Source of the DNA: Agromyces allii
Lineage (GTDB): Bacteria; Actinomycetota; Actinomycetes; Actinomycetales; Microbacteriaceae
Direction of reading: 5' to 3'
DNA length: 64,000 nucleotides
Assembly: GCF_009749385.1 (NCBI RefSeq)
Contig: NZ_WBIN01000006.1
Location: 299,424-363,423, forward strand
Under the pieces are notes generated by a model. That model searched no databases. It was not told the DNA's origin and was given only the letters and a program-made list of their open reading frames with translations. Positions 1 to 7,946 of the stretch are shown piece after piece. Numbering within the stretch: position 1 is the stretch's first letter; every line of letters begins with the position of its first letter. A program made the translations under genes and the position numbers.

Positions 1-1
1 C

Positions 2-1066
2 GAGGCCTGCGACATCCGCGGCATCCGCATCGTCGCGCTCGCTGCGAACGATGCCGAGCGCGCTCAGGCCCGGGCGCTCGGACTCCACGAGGTGTTCGCG
101 CTCTCCGCGACCTGGCGGGAGCTCGAGCCGATCGTGAGCGGGGGAGTGCCCGTGGCGGCGGCAGGGCAGAGCGGCGCTGCCAGCCGTGAACCGGCGCGCA
201 CGGCACCGGTCATCGCCGTATGGGGCCCCGCCGGGGCCCCCGGACGCACGACCGTCGCCGTGAATCTCGCGGCCGAGCTCGCTGCGGCCGGGCATCGGGT
301 CGCCCTCGTCGACGCCGATCCGTACGGCGGCGTCGTGGCCGCCTCGCTCGGCCTCCTCGACGAGGCGCCGGGGTTCGCCTCGGCATGCCGGCTCGCGGGC
401 TCCGGGGCGCTCGACCGCGGCGAGCTCGAACGCATCGCGCAGCGCTACTCGAGCGCCCGAGCCTCGTTCGACGTGTTCACCGGACTGGTCGGGCCGAGCC
501 GGTGGCCCGAACTCTCGCGCGACCGGGTCACGACCGCGCTCGGAGCGATCCGCGAGTGGGTCGACTACGTCGTGGTCGACACCGGATTCAGCCTCGAGCA
601 CGACGAGGAACTCACGAGCGACCAGTTTGCCCCTCGTCGCAATGCCGCCACGTTCGCGACGCTCGCCCTCGCCGACGAGGTCGTCGCCGTCGGCCTGGCC
701 GACCCCGTCGGGCTCTCGCGCCTGCTCCGAGGCCACGCCGAACTGGTCGACCTCGTCGACCCCGGGCGCATCCGCGTGGTCGTGAACCGGGTGCGCGCGA
801 GCGCCCTCGGCATCGACGCCTACGGGCAGGTGCGCCAGACGATGCGCCGATTCGCCGGGCTCTCCGACGTCGTCATGCTCCCGCACGACGGTCGGGCGGT
901 CGACGCCGCGATCCTCACCGCGCGCACGCTCCGCGACGCCGCATCCAAGTCGCCGCTCCGCACGGCGATGCGCGATTTCGCGCACGACGTATTCCTCCCC
1001 GCGGTGCCTGTCACCGTGCCACGACGACGCTTCGGGCCGGTTCGCGCCGGTGTCGCGGCGAGCTGA
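2..1066 (+). CDS. ParA/MinD-like P-loop ATPase, 5' end outside window
   Basis: The frame is already open at base 2 and reads sensible protein (RIVALAANDAERAQARALGL) before the first internal start codon, so the gene begins upstream of the window. A deviant Walker A motif (GPAGAPGRTT) leads into NLAAELAAAG and VALVDADPYGG, the ParA/MinD/CpaE arrangement, and a Walker B-like stretch (YVVVDTGF) follows. The segment before the ATPase resembles the N-terminal receiver-like region of CpaE-type proteins. Such ATPases act at the membrane or nucleoid to position septa, pili or other cargo; the cargo here is unknown. The stop lies 59 bp before pdtaS, which has its own promoter. Confidence 0.8.
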   Translation, partial: EACDIRGIRIVALAANDAERAQARALGLHEVFALSATWRELEPIVSGGVPVAAAGQSGAASREPARTAPVIAVWGPAGAPGRTTVAVNLAAELAAAGHRVALVDADPYGGVVAASLGLLDEAPGFASACRLAGSGALDRGELERIAQRYSSARASFDVFTGLVGPSRWPELSRDRVTTALGAIREWVDYVVVDTGFSLEHDEELTSDQFAPRRNAATFATLALADEVVAVGLADPVGLSRLLRGHAELVDLVDPGRIRVVVNRVRASALGIDAYGQVRQTMRRFAGLSDVVMLPHDGRAVDAAILTARTLRDAASKSPLRTAMRDFAHDVFLPAVPVTVPRRRFGPVRAGVAAS

Positions 1067-1113
1067 CGCGACCCGGAGGCGACGCGGTCGCGGTGGCCGC
1101 GGCATCCGACCAG

Positions 1114-1119
1114 TACGCT
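1114..1119 (+). promoter_or_regulatory. -10 element of pdtaS, probably leaderless
   Basis: TACGCT ends 6 nt before the GTG start codon of pdtaS and no Shine-Dalgarno sequence lies between them. Transcription would start at or next to the GTG. Confidence 0.5.
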
Positions 1120-1125
1120 TGAACC

Positions 1126-2619
1126 GTGTCGACCCTCAGTGATCTCGTCCTCGCGCAGGGCCGCAGCAGTCAGGCCGATGTCGATTGGCTGCACATGCTG
1201 GTCGGCGACCTGCAGCTGCTCGCGGACCTCGCCTTCGCAGACATCGTCCTGTGGGTGCCGTCCGGAGACGACGACTTCGTCGCCGTCGCGCACTCGCGGC
1301 CGTCGAGCGCGGCCACGCTGTTCTATCGCGACTTCGTCGGGCAGCCCATCAAGTCGCAGTGGCGAGAACTCGTCGACGAGGCGTTCGACGGCGCGCACAT
1401 CGCCGATTCCTCGGCGCCCGACTGGTACGAGGAGATGCCGACCCGCGTTCGCGCCGTGCCCGTCATGCGGCGCCTGGCGCTGGCCGGCACGAAGGTCGCC
1501 CCCGAACCGGTCGCGGTCATCACGCGGCACACGAACCTCGGGGCGACGCGAACCGCGAGCCGGCAGGAGCTCACGTTCAACGAGTGCGCCGACGAGCTGT
1601 TCGAGATGATCGCCTCGGGCGACTTCCCTGATCTCGGTGCGCCGACCGGCCCGCGACGCGGCGCCCCGCGTGCGTCCGACGGGCTCATCCGGCTCGACGT
1701 CGACGGCACGACGACCTTCGCGAGCCCCAACGCGCTGTCGGCGTTCAACCGCATGGGCTTCGACGACGAGCTCGAGGGCGAGTCGCTCGCCGAGGTCACC
1801 ACCCGCCTGCTGACGGGCAAGCTCGTGGTCGACGAATCCCTGCCGCTCGTGGTGACGGGTCGCGCCCCGTGGCGCACCGACGTCGAGTCCCGGGGGGTCA
1901 CGGTCTCGCTCCGGGCCATCCCGATCCGGCGCAGGGGCGAGCGCATCGGCGCGATCGTGCTGAGCCGCGACGTGACCGAGCTCCGCCACCAGGAGCAGGA
2001 GCTCATCACCAAAGACGCGACGATCCGCGAGATCCACCACCGCGTCAAGAACAACCTGCAGACGGTGGCGTCGCTGCTGCGCATCCAGGCGCGGCGCACG
2101 CACTCCGACGAGGCGCGCGAGGCGCTGACGCAGGCCATGCGCCGTGTCGGCGCGATCGCCGTCGTGCACGACACCCTGTCGGAGGGCCTCTCGCAGAACG
2201 TCGACTTCGACGCGGTGTTCGATCGCGCGTTGCTGCTCGTCGCCGAGGTCGCCTCGGCCCACAACACCACCGCGCACCCGAAGCGCTCGGGCTCGTTCGG
2301 CGTCCTGCCGAGCGAGTACGCGACCCCGCTCGCGCTCGCGTTGACCGAACTCGTGACGAACGCGGTCGAACACGGACTCGCGGGTCAGGAGGGCGACGTC
2401 GAGATCATGGCCGAGCGCTCCGACACGACGCTGACCGTGCAGGTGCGCGACACCGGATCCGGCCTGCCGGAGGGCAAGGTCGGCGAGGGCCTCGGCACGC
2501 AGATCGTGCGCACCCTCATCCAGGGCGAACTCGGCGGCACCATCGACTGGCACACCGTCGTCGGTCGCGGCACCGAGGTCACCATCGAGGTCCCGCTGCG
2601 CTGGATCACCGCGGTCTAA
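1126..2619 (+). CDS. pdtaS: Sensor histidine kinase PdtaS-like (GAF-PAS-HisKA_2)
   Basis: A 497-residue soluble kinase with no membrane segment. An N-terminal GAF-like region (about residues 1-160) and a PAS-like region (about 190-290) precede the HisKA_2 phosphoacceptor helix EIHHRVKNNLQTVASLLRIQ, whose His is near residue 304. The ATPase domain follows, with N box ELVTNAVEHG and G1 box DTGSGL. The family phosphorylates PdtaR, an ANTAR RNA-binding regulator that is not in this window. In M. tuberculosis pdtaS is also next to whiB1, which supports the name. GTG was chosen as start because a -10 hexamer lies 6 nt upstream. Confidence 0.88.
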   Translation: MSTLSDLVLAQGRSSQADVDWLHMLVGDLQLLADLAFADIVLWVPSGDDDFVAVAHSRPSSAATLFYRDFVGQPIKSQWRELVDEAFDGAHIADSSAPDWYEEMPTRVRAVPVMRRLALAGTKVAPEPVAVITRHTNLGATRTASRQELTFNECADELFEMIASGDFPDLGAPTGPRRGAPRASDGLIRLDVDGTTTFASPNALSAFNRMGFDDELEGESLAEVTTRLLTGKLVVDESLPLVVTGRAPWRTDVESRGVTVSLRAIPIRRRGERIGAIVLSRDVTELRHQEQELITKDATIREIHHRVKNNLQTVASLLRIQARRTHSDEAREALTQAMRRVGAIAVVHDTLSEGLSQNVDFDAVFDRALLLVAEVASAHNTTAHPKRSGSFGVLPSEYATPLALALTELVTNAVEHGLAGQEGDVEIMAERSDTTLTVQVRDTGSGLPEGKVGEGLGTQIVRTLIQGELGGTIDWHTVVGRGTEVTIEVPLRWITAV

Positions 2620-2800
2620 GGGCTCGCCGAGCGATCAACGAGTGGAGCGCGGCCGAGCGAGCGGATGCCGCGGTCGCGCGTGCCGTCGACGGCATCCACA
2701 GTTCGTGATCCGCGCGCGTGACACCTGCCCGCGGCGCCGCGCGGTGGAGCGCTCGCAGTCCGGCCCGGGTCGGCCGCCGGCCCGCAGGGGGCACACGAAA

Positions 2801-2831
2801 CGACGCCGTGGCCTCGAGGGCCACGGCGTCG
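2801..2831. terminator. Hairpin between pdtaS and whiB1 (convergent)
   Basis: Two 13-nt arms pair perfectly (CGACGCCGTGGCC with GGCCACGGCGTCG) around the loop TCGAG. It sits between two convergent genes. On the minus strand it is followed by TTTCGTG, so it most likely ends whiB1 and possibly also pdtaS. The rest of 2620-2854 shows no gene. Confidence 0.7.
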
Positions 2832-2854
2832 CTCCGTGCTGTGGTGCAGGCTGG

Positions 2855-3103
2855 TCAGCCGGCGCGGCGCGCGCGGGCTGCGCGGCGCTTGAGGGCGCGG
2901 CGCTCGTCTTCGCTGAGGCCACCCCAGACACCCGAGTCCTGGCCGGTCTCGAGGGCGTACTGGAGGCAGATCTCGGTGACGGTGCATCGGGCGCACACGG
3001 CCTTCGCCTTCTCGATCTGGTCGACTGCGGGACCAGTGTTGCCGACCGGGAAGAAAAGCTCCGGGTCAGCCGTGAGGCAGGCGGCCTTGTCGCGCCAATC
3101 CAT
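2855..3103 (-). CDS. whiB1: WhiB1-type iron-sulfur transcriptional regulator
   Basis: 82 residues starting MDWRDKAACLTADPELFFPV, very close to mycobacterial WhiB1. The four cluster ligands are Cys9, Cys37, Cys40 and Cys46, followed by the family turn GVWGG and the basic C-terminal tail RRALKRRAARARR that binds DNA. WhiB1 carries a nitric-oxide-sensitive [4Fe-4S] cluster, binds the primary sigma factor and is essential in mycobacteria. A longer open frame continues upstream, but the ATG at 3103 is preceded at normal distance by AAGGAG, so the short form is chosen. The leader upstream is long and structured (see 3186-3250). Confidence 0.95.
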   Translation of the reverse strand: MDWRDKAACLTADPELFFPVGNTGPAVDQIEKAKAVCARCTVTEICLQYALETGQDSGVWGGLSEDERRALKRRAARARRAG

Positions 3104-3185
3104 GAAGATGCTCCTTGCGATGTGTTTCGTCTGCAGACGCGCACGATTGCGCGAGCCGTAGCCGGCTGTGCTGCATTGGGGGAAA

Positions 3186-3250
3186 GGCCGAATTACGGGA
3201 AGTAGGATCGGTATCGATCGGCTCACGTCCCTGTGAGCATCAATTCGGCC
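3186..3250 (-). other. Predicted three-way-junction fold in whiB1 upstream region
   Basis: Three nested inverted repeats fit one fold. A 9-bp closing stem GGCCGAATT/AATTCGGCC (3186-3194 with 3242-3250) encloses hairpin GATCG/CGATC (3206-3210 with 3215-3219) and hairpin GCTCAC/GTGAGC (3221-3226 with 3233-3238). On the minus strand the structure ends 83 nt before the whiB1 start codon. It could be a leader RNA element or a set of protein-binding sites; the sequence alone cannot decide. Confidence 0.45.
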
Positions 3251-3307
3251 TCATAAATGTTCGCATAGTGATGAGACCGAATCAATAGCCGTGAATGGGA
3301 TAACGCT

Positions 3308-3766
3308 GTGAATACCGACGAAACCAACGCGAACATGCCGCAGGACGCATCTGATGCCGGCGGCGTCCGCGCCGCGCTCATCACGGTGTCGGGCGTGCTC
3401 GTGCTCGAGGCGCTCGGGCTCGTCGCGGTGGTGGTCTGGCTCGTCGTCGACCTGCTCTCGCTCGCGCCGTCGTCGTACGCGACGGCGATCGCCCTGCTCG
3501 TCCTCGTGCTCATCGCCGCGCTGTGGGTCGGAGCGGTCGCGGTCGGTTCGCTCCGACGCGCGCCGTGGGCGCGGGGGTCGGCGATCGTGTGGCAGGTGCT
3601 GCAGGTGTCGATCGCGGTCGGCGCGTTCCAGGGCATGTTCGCGAGGCCCGATGTCGGCTGGGTGCTGCTCGTGCCGGCGATCACGGTGATCGGCCTGCTG
3701 CTCTGGACGCCCGTGCGCCTGGCCTACACGCGCGCCGACGACGAACGGGCGCCGCACGGCGCGTGA
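3308..3766 (+). CDS. Small four-helix membrane protein, unknown function
   Basis: 152 residues. A polar N-terminus of about 20 residues is followed by four hydrophobic segments (about residues 21-47, 58-76, 92-108, 116-134) and a short charged tail. No catalytic motif is visible. The GTG start follows GGGATAACGCT with no clear Shine-Dalgarno sequence; an in-frame ATG nine codons later is an alternative. The gene is divergent from whiB1 and convergent with bcp. Small membrane proteins of this look are common in Microbacteriaceae, but I cannot assign a role. Confidence 0.7.
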   Translation: MNTDETNANMPQDASDAGGVRAALITVSGVLVLEALGLVAVVVWLVVDLLSLAPSSYATAIALLVLVLIAALWVGAVAVGSLRRAPWARGSAIVWQVLQVSIAVGAFQGMFARPDVGWVLLVPAITVIGLLLWTPVRLAYTRADDERAPHGA

Positions 3767-3806
3767 ACGTCGTGGGCGCCCGTCGGCGTGGATCGCGGCG
3801 GCGAGC

Positions 3807-4283
3807 CTAGCCGTCGAGCCCGAGCTCGCGGCGCACCCGTGCGACGTGCCCGGTGGCCTTGACGTTGTACCAGGCGTGCTCGATGACGCCGTCGACGCCG
3901 ATGACCAGGGTCGAGCGGATCGAGCCGACGTACGTCTTGCCGTAGTTCTGCTTCTCGCCCCAGACGCCGTAGCGCTGCTGCACGGCGAGGTCCTCGTCGG
4001 AGAGGAGCGTGTAGTTCAGGCTGTCGCGTTCGGCGAACCTGGCGAGCTTCTCGACCGCGTCCTTCGAGACGCCGACGACGCGCACGCCGGCCGACGCGAA
4101 CGAGTTGAGGTTGTCGCGGAAGTCGCAGGCCTCGGTGGTGCAGCCGGGCGTCATCGCCTCGGGGTAGAAGTAGAGCACGACGCGTTCGCCGCGCAGCTCC
4201 GAGAGGGTGACGGGGGTGCCGTGCTGGTCGTTCAGGGTGAAGTCTGGTGCGAGGTCGCCGGGGGCGAGTCGTGCATGGGTCAT
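3807..4283 (-). CDS. bcp: Thioredoxin-dependent thiol peroxidase (Bcp/PrxQ)
   Basis: 158 residues, normal length for atypical two-Cys peroxiredoxins of the Bcp/PrxQ group. The active-site motif TPGCTTEACDF places the peroxidatic Cys at 48 and the resolving Cys at 53. LAPDFTLNDQHG near the N-terminus and VVLYFYPEAMTPG complete the fold signature. It reduces hydrogen and organic peroxides in the cytoplasm with electrons from thioredoxin. It is co-oriented with rsgA, 94 bp away, and may be read through or have its own weak promoter. It lies close to the thiol-stress regulator pair sigH-rsrA, which fits a redox role. Confidence 0.93.
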   Translation of the reverse strand: MTHARLAPGDLAPDFTLNDQHGTPVTLSELRGERVVLYFYPEAMTPGCTTEACDFRDNLNSFASAGVRVVGVSKDAVEKLARFAERDSLNYTLLSDEDLAVQQRYGVWGEKQNYGKTYVGSIRSTLVIGVDGVIEHAWYNVKATGHVARVRRELGLDG

Positions 4284-4377
4284 GCGTCCATGGTGTCACG
4301 GCTTCGCTGCGTCCGAGGTGGGGGCGATGGCGTCGCCGGATGCCGCGGGCGACTCGCAGGCCGCGCGCAGGCGGTGC

Positions 4378-5418
4378 TCAGCGGAACGTCTCGAGCAGTC
4401 GTTGCAGCGAGTCGAGGCGGGCGCGGCCGGTGTCGCCGAGCTCTCCGGCGTCGACGGCCTCGACGATGGCGCAGTCGGGTGCATCGGGCAGGTGCGTGCA
4501 GCCGCGCGGGCAGCGCTCGGCGATCGCGGCCAGGTCGCTGAACGCGCCCAGGATGTTCGAGGGGTCGACGTGGCCGAGGCCGAACGAGCGCACCCCGGGG
4601 GTGTCGATGACCCAGCCGCGGCCGGCCGGCGAGTCGAGGCGCAGCGAGACCGTCGAGGACGAGGTGTGGCGTCCGCGGCCGGTGACGGTGTTGACGACGC
4701 CCGTCGCGCGATCGGCGCCGGGCACGAGCGCGTTCACGAGCGTCGACTTGCCGACGCCCGAGTGGCCGACGAACACGGTGCGGTGGTCGACGAGCTCGGC
4801 GGTGATGAGGTCGATCGGCATGTCGTCGGTGCGCGAGCGCACGACGGGCAGGTCGAGTCCGGCGAAGTTCTCGAGGAACTCGGACGGGTCGGCGAGGTCG
4901 GTCTTGGTGATGCAGAGGATCGGCTGGATGCGGGCGTCGTAGGCGGCGACGAGGTAGCGGTCGACGAGCCGGATGCGCGGTTCGGGGTTCGCCGCGGCGA
5001 CGACGATGAGCATCTGGTCGGCGTTGGCGACGATGACGCGCTCCACCTCGTCGGTGTCGTCGGCGCTGCGGCGCAGCAGCGTGCTGCGTTCGAGCACGCG
5101 CACGATGCGGGCGAGCGAGCCCTCGTCGCCCGTGGTGTCGCCGACGAGGTCGACGCGGTCGCCCGTCACGACGGACTTGCGACGCAGCTCGCTCGCGCGG
5201 GCGGCGGTCAGGGTGCGCTCGTCTGGGCCGTTCTCGTCGACCATGACCGTGTAACGGCCGCGGTCGACGCCGAGCACGAGGCCGACGACGGCGTCGGCGT
5301 GCTGCGGACGCACCTTCGTGCGGGGCCTGCTGCCGCGACGACTGGGACGCACCCGCACGCTCGACTCGTCGAACTCGGGTTCGTCGTCTTCGTCGTCGCC
5401 AGCGTCCCACCAGCTCAT
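4378..5418 (-). CDS. rsgA: Ribosome small-subunit GTPase RsgA
   Basis: 346 residues. An N-terminal OB-fold region is followed by a circularly permuted GTPase domain with the motifs in the order G4 (TKTD), G1 (GHSGVGKST), G3 (DTPG), which is diagnostic of RsgA. The C-terminal zinc site is [15 protein letters not shown]. RsgA helps mature the 30S ribosomal subunit. The first 30 residues are acidic, then basic. The start ATG overlaps the aroA stop (ATGA, 5415-5418), so the two genes form one translationally coupled unit. The frame is also open far upstream across aroA, but that is a shadow. Confidence 0.95.
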   Translation of the reverse strand: MSWWDAGDDEDDEPEFDESSVRVRPSRRGSRPRTKVRPQHADAVVGLVLGVDRGRYTVMVDENGPDERTLTAARASELRRKSVVTGDRVDLVGDTTGDEGSLARIVRVLERSTLLRRSADDTDEVERVIVANADQMLIVVAAANPEPRIRLVDRYLVAAYDARIQPILCITKTDLADPSEFLENFAGLDLPVVRSRTDDMPIDLITAELVDHRTVFVGHSGVGKSTLVNALVPGADRATGVVNTVTGRGRHTSSSTVSLRLDSPAGRGWVIDTPGVRSFGLGHVDPSNILGAFSDLAAIAERCPRGCTHLPDAPDCAIVEAVDAGELGDTGRARLDSLQRLLETFR

Positions 5419-6785
5419 GCGAGCATCTGCTCCCAGAGCGCGGTGAACTGGGGCAGCGTCTTGCTCGTGGAGCCGATGTCGTCGACGATCACGCCGTCGA
5501 CGGCGAGCCCGACGATCGCGCCCGTCGTGGCCATGCGGTGGTCGGCGTAGGCGCGCCACGGGCCGCCGTGCAGCGGTGCGGGCACGATGTGCAGGCCGTC
5601 GTCGAGTTCGCGCACGTCGCCGCCGAGGCCGTTCAGCTCGGCGACGAGCGCCGCGAGCCGGTCGGTCTCGTGGTGGCGGATGTGCCCGATGCCCGTGAAC
5701 GTGCTGGGCCCGTCGGCGAACGCGGCGAGGGCGACGAGGTTCGGCACGAGCTCGCCGGCCTCGGAGAGGTCGAGATCGGCTCCGCGGATGCCGCGGCCGC
5801 CGTCGCCCGTGCGCTCGGGCGCCTGCACGGTGAGCCGGTCGCCGACGCGTTCGACGCGCGCGCCGAAGCGGGGGAGCAGGTGCTCGAGCTGGGCGCCGAC
5901 CTGCGTCGTGGTGTCGGGCCAGCCGACGATGCTGACACTGCCGCCCGCGACGAGCGCGGCGACGAGGAACGGCGCCGCATTCGAGAGATCGGGCTCGATC
6001 GCGACATCCACCGCTCGGATCGGGCCGGGTTCGACGACCCAGCGCCCGGGTTCGGGGGAGGAGACCTCGATGCCGCGTTGACGCAGCGTCTCGATGGTCA
6101 TCTCGATGTGCGGCAGGCTCGGAAGGCGCTCGCCCGTGTGGCGGAGGTCGAGCCCGCGTTCGAAGCGGGCCGCCGAGAGCAGCAGGCCCGAGACGAACTG
6201 GCTGGAGGCCGAGGCGTCGAGCTCGACCGCGCCGCCCTCGACGCGTCCGGTGCCGTGCACGGTGAACGGCAGCGCGCCGCGGCGGTCGTCGTCGAGGTCG
6301 ACGCCGAGTGCGCGCAGGCCCTCGATCGAACCGCCCATCGGCCGGCGCCGGGCGCCCTCGTCGCCGTCGAAGGTGGTGGGGCCGAGCGCGAGCGCTGCGA
6401 CCGGCGGCACGAAGCGCATGACGGTGCCGGCGAGGCCGCACTCGACGGTGGTGGAGCCGAGCAGCTCGTCGGCCGGGATGACGCGCAGGTCGTCGCCGAA
6501 GCCGCCGGTGGCCGGCATCCGCTCGAACGAGGTGCCGAGGGCGCGCAGCGCGTCGATCATGAGCTCGCTGTCGCGCGACCAGAGCGGCGCATGCAGCGTC
6601 GAGGGGCCGTCGGCGAGGGCCGCGAGCACGAGCTCGCGGTTGGTCAGCGACTTCGAGCCGGGCAGCGCGAGCACCGAGTCGAGGGGCTGCGCGGCGACGG
6701 GCGCGAGCCACCCGGGGTCGGGCTCGGTCTCGCGGCGATCGCCGTAGGGATCGAACTCTGGCTCGGAATACTTCTGGATCTGCAT
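5415..6785 (-). CDS. aroA: 3-phosphoshikimate 1-carboxyvinyltransferase (EPSP synthase)
   Basis: 456 residues. [20 protein letters not shown] is the phosphate-binding signature near the N-terminus, [15 protein letters not shown] the second substrate-binding segment, and [15 protein letters not shown] the C-terminal one. The enzyme condenses shikimate-3-phosphate with phosphoenolpyruvate in aromatic amino acid synthesis. About 35 extra residues precede the core, as in other actinobacterial forms. It is the first gene of the aroA-rsgA pair and is divergent from sigH. aroA beside sigH is also seen in mycobacteria. Confidence 0.95.
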   Translation of the reverse strand: MQIQKYSEPEFDPYGDRRETEPDPGWLAPVAAQPLDSVLALPGSKSLTNRELVLAALADGPSTLHAPLWSRDSELMIDALRALGTSFERMPATGGFGDDLRVIPADELLGSTTVECGLAGTVMRFVPPVAALALGPTTFDGDEGARRRPMGGSIEGLRALGVDLDDDRRGALPFTVHGTGRVEGGAVELDASASSQFVSGLLLSAARFERGLDLRHTGERLPSLPHIEMTIETLRQRGIEVSSPEPGRWVVEPGPIRAVDVAIEPDLSNAAPFLVAALVAGGSVSIVGWPDTTTQVGAQLEHLLPRFGARVERVGDRLTVQAPERTGDGGRGIRGADLDLSEAGELVPNLVALAAFADGPSTFTGIGHIRHHETDRLAALVAELNGLGGDVRELDDGLHIVPAPLHGGPWRAYADHRMATTGAIVGLAVDGVIVDDIGSTSKTLPQFTALWEQMLA

Positions 6786-6800
6786 CGGTTACCAACAGTA

Positions 6801-6814
6801 GCGTTCGCGAACGC
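6801..6814. repeat. 14-bp perfect palindrome between aroA and sigH
   Basis: GCGTTCGCGAACGC is its own reverse complement. It lies 16 bp upstream of the aroA start and about 135 bp upstream of sigH. It could be an operator for either gene; no known consensus is matched. Confidence 0.4.
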
Positions 6815-6937
6815 GGAAGGAGTTGATGCGCGTGCCCGTGGCAGAGCTGCGTACCCCCATCACGACGGCGTCGACCTCGATGTCGGCACCCGTCTCGACC
6901 CGTCGGCGCCGCAGGGTGACGTCTCAGGGCGACGGCC

Positions 6938-6943
6938 TAGGAT
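6938..6943 (+). promoter_or_regulatory. -10 element of sigH
   Basis: TAGGAT ends 5 nt before an in-frame GTG (6949) and 8 nt before the ATG (6952). I see no GGGAAT/GTT-type SigH self-promoter nearby, so this looks like a housekeeping promoter. Confidence 0.35.
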
Positions 6944-6951
6944 GGCCGGTG

Positions 6952-7590
6952 ATGACTGCCGACGAGATCGACACCGCACCGGAGTCCGAGCGTCCGCTCG
7001 GCGAACTGTTCGAAGAGCAGGCACTGCCCTTCATCGATCAGCTGTACGCCGCGGCGCTCCGCATGACGAAGAACCCCGCCGATGCGCAAGACCTGGTGCA
7101 GGAGACGTTCGTGAAGGCCTATGCGGCCTTCGGGCAGTTCACGCAGGGCACGAACCTCAAGGCGTGGCTGTACCGCATCCTCACGAACACCTTCATCAAC
7201 ACGTACCGCAAGAAGCAGCGCGAGCCGTATCAGGGCACGATCGACGAGCTCGAGGACTGGCAGCTCGGCGGCGCCGAGTCGACCACGGCGCGCTCGACGC
7301 GGTCGGCCGAGGCCGAGGCGATCGACCACCTGCCCGACAGCGCCGTGAAGGACGCGCTCCAGGCGCTGCCCGAGGACTTCCGCCTCGCGGTCTACTTCGC
7401 CGACGTCGAGGGCTTCTCGTACCAAGAGATCGCCGACATGATGAACACCCCCATCGGGACCGTGATGAGCCGACTGCATCGAGGCAGGCGGCTGCTGCGC
7501 GAGTCCCTCGCCGAGTACGCGAGCGAGCAGGGCATCGCCACTGCCGCACCGACCCCCAAGAGGCAGAAGTTGCCGAGGAGCCCGAAATGA
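6952..7590 (+). CDS. sigH: ECF sigma factor SigH/SigR (thiol-oxidative and heat stress)
   Basis: 212 residues from the ATG at 6952; an in-frame GTG lies one codon earlier. Region 2 is seen in [20 protein letters not shown] and [16 protein letters not shown], and region 4 in [21 protein letters not shown] with helix-turn-helix [16 protein letters not shown]. These match SigH of mycobacteria and SigR of Streptomyces, which switch on thioredoxin and mycothiol genes under disulfide stress. The frame runs 43 codons further upstream, but those are low-complexity and rejected. The stop overlaps rsrA by 4 bp. Confidence 0.9.
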   Translation: MTADEIDTAPESERPLGELFEEQALPFIDQLYAAALRMTKNPADAQDLVQETFVKAYAAFGQFTQGTNLKAWLYRILTNTFINTYRKKQREPYQGTIDELEDWQLGGAESTTARSTRSAEAEAIDHLPDSAVKDALQALPEDFRLAVYFADVEGFSYQEIADMMNTPIGTVMSRLHRGRRLLRESLAEYASEQGIATAAPTPKRQKLPRSPK

Positions 7591-7844
7591 ACGACTGCGG
7601 CTGTGAGAAGGCCCGTGCAGAACTCGAGGAGTACCTGCACCACGAACTCGCCAGTGCGGATGCCGCCGACATCCGTGCGCACGTCGAGAACTGCCCCGAC
7701 TGCTCGAACGAGGTGCGCGTGGGCGTCGCCATCACCGAGGTGATGCAGCGCGCCTGCAAGGAGAGCGCTCCCGAGACGCTGCGCACCCTGGTGCTCGCGC
7801 AGATCCGCACGGTGCAGGCCGGTCACGGGGTCGCAGCCGACTGA
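7587..7844 (+). CDS. rsrA: Zinc-containing anti-sigma factor RsrA/RshA
   Basis: 85 residues. The ZAS motif HVENCPDC (His-x3-Cys-x2-Cys) is present, with further Cys at 4 and 6 (NDCGCEKA). In this family disulfide formation releases zinc and frees the sigma factor. The ATG overlaps the sigH stop (ATGA), so sigma and anti-sigma are made in a coupled ratio. Size and motif fit the mycothiol-system anti-sigma group. It is the last gene of the pair and is followed by a small hairpin. Confidence 0.93.
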   Translation: MNDCGCEKARAELEEYLHHELASADAADIRAHVENCPDCSNEVRVGVAITEVMQRACKESAPETLRTLVLAQIRTVQAGHGVAAD

Positions 7845-7854
7845 TCCCGGGCGC

Positions 7855-7873
7855 GCCGCCGGTCCTCGGCGGC
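7855..7873 (+). terminator. Short hairpin after rsrA
   Basis: GCCGCCG and CGGCGGC pair over the loop GTCCT, 10 nt after the rsrA stop. There is no T-run, so efficiency as a terminator is uncertain. Confidence 0.4.
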
Positions 7874-7935
7874 CGCGACGGTCACCCGCTCGACGTTCAA
7901 CCGTTCGACGGACGCCGGCGCACGAGGTGCGCGCG

Positions 7936-7941
7936 TAGCGT
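7936..7941 (+). promoter_or_regulatory. -10 element of MMPL gene
   Basis: TAGCGT ends 5 nt before the GTG (7947) and 8 nt before the following ATG (7950). No Shine-Dalgarno sequence is visible. The GTGATG start arrangement is the same as at sigH. Confidence 0.4.
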
Positions 7942-7946
7942 CGAGG

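Noticed and set aside
3221..3238. Possible CRP-type site near whiB1 (whiB1 is cAMP-controlled in mycobacteria)
   Set aside because: The repeat reads GCTCAC-N6-GTGAGC, the reverse order of TGTGA-N6-TCACA, so it is not a CRP site.
6786..6951. SigH self-regulated promoter (GGGAAT/GTT) before sigH
   Set aside because: No matching box pair at the proper spacing was found; only a housekeeping-like -10 is present.
6823..6951. N-terminal extension of SigH by 43 codons
   Set aside because: The extension is Ser/Thr/Arg low complexity and absent from the family; the usual start MTADEI lies after a -10 hexamer.
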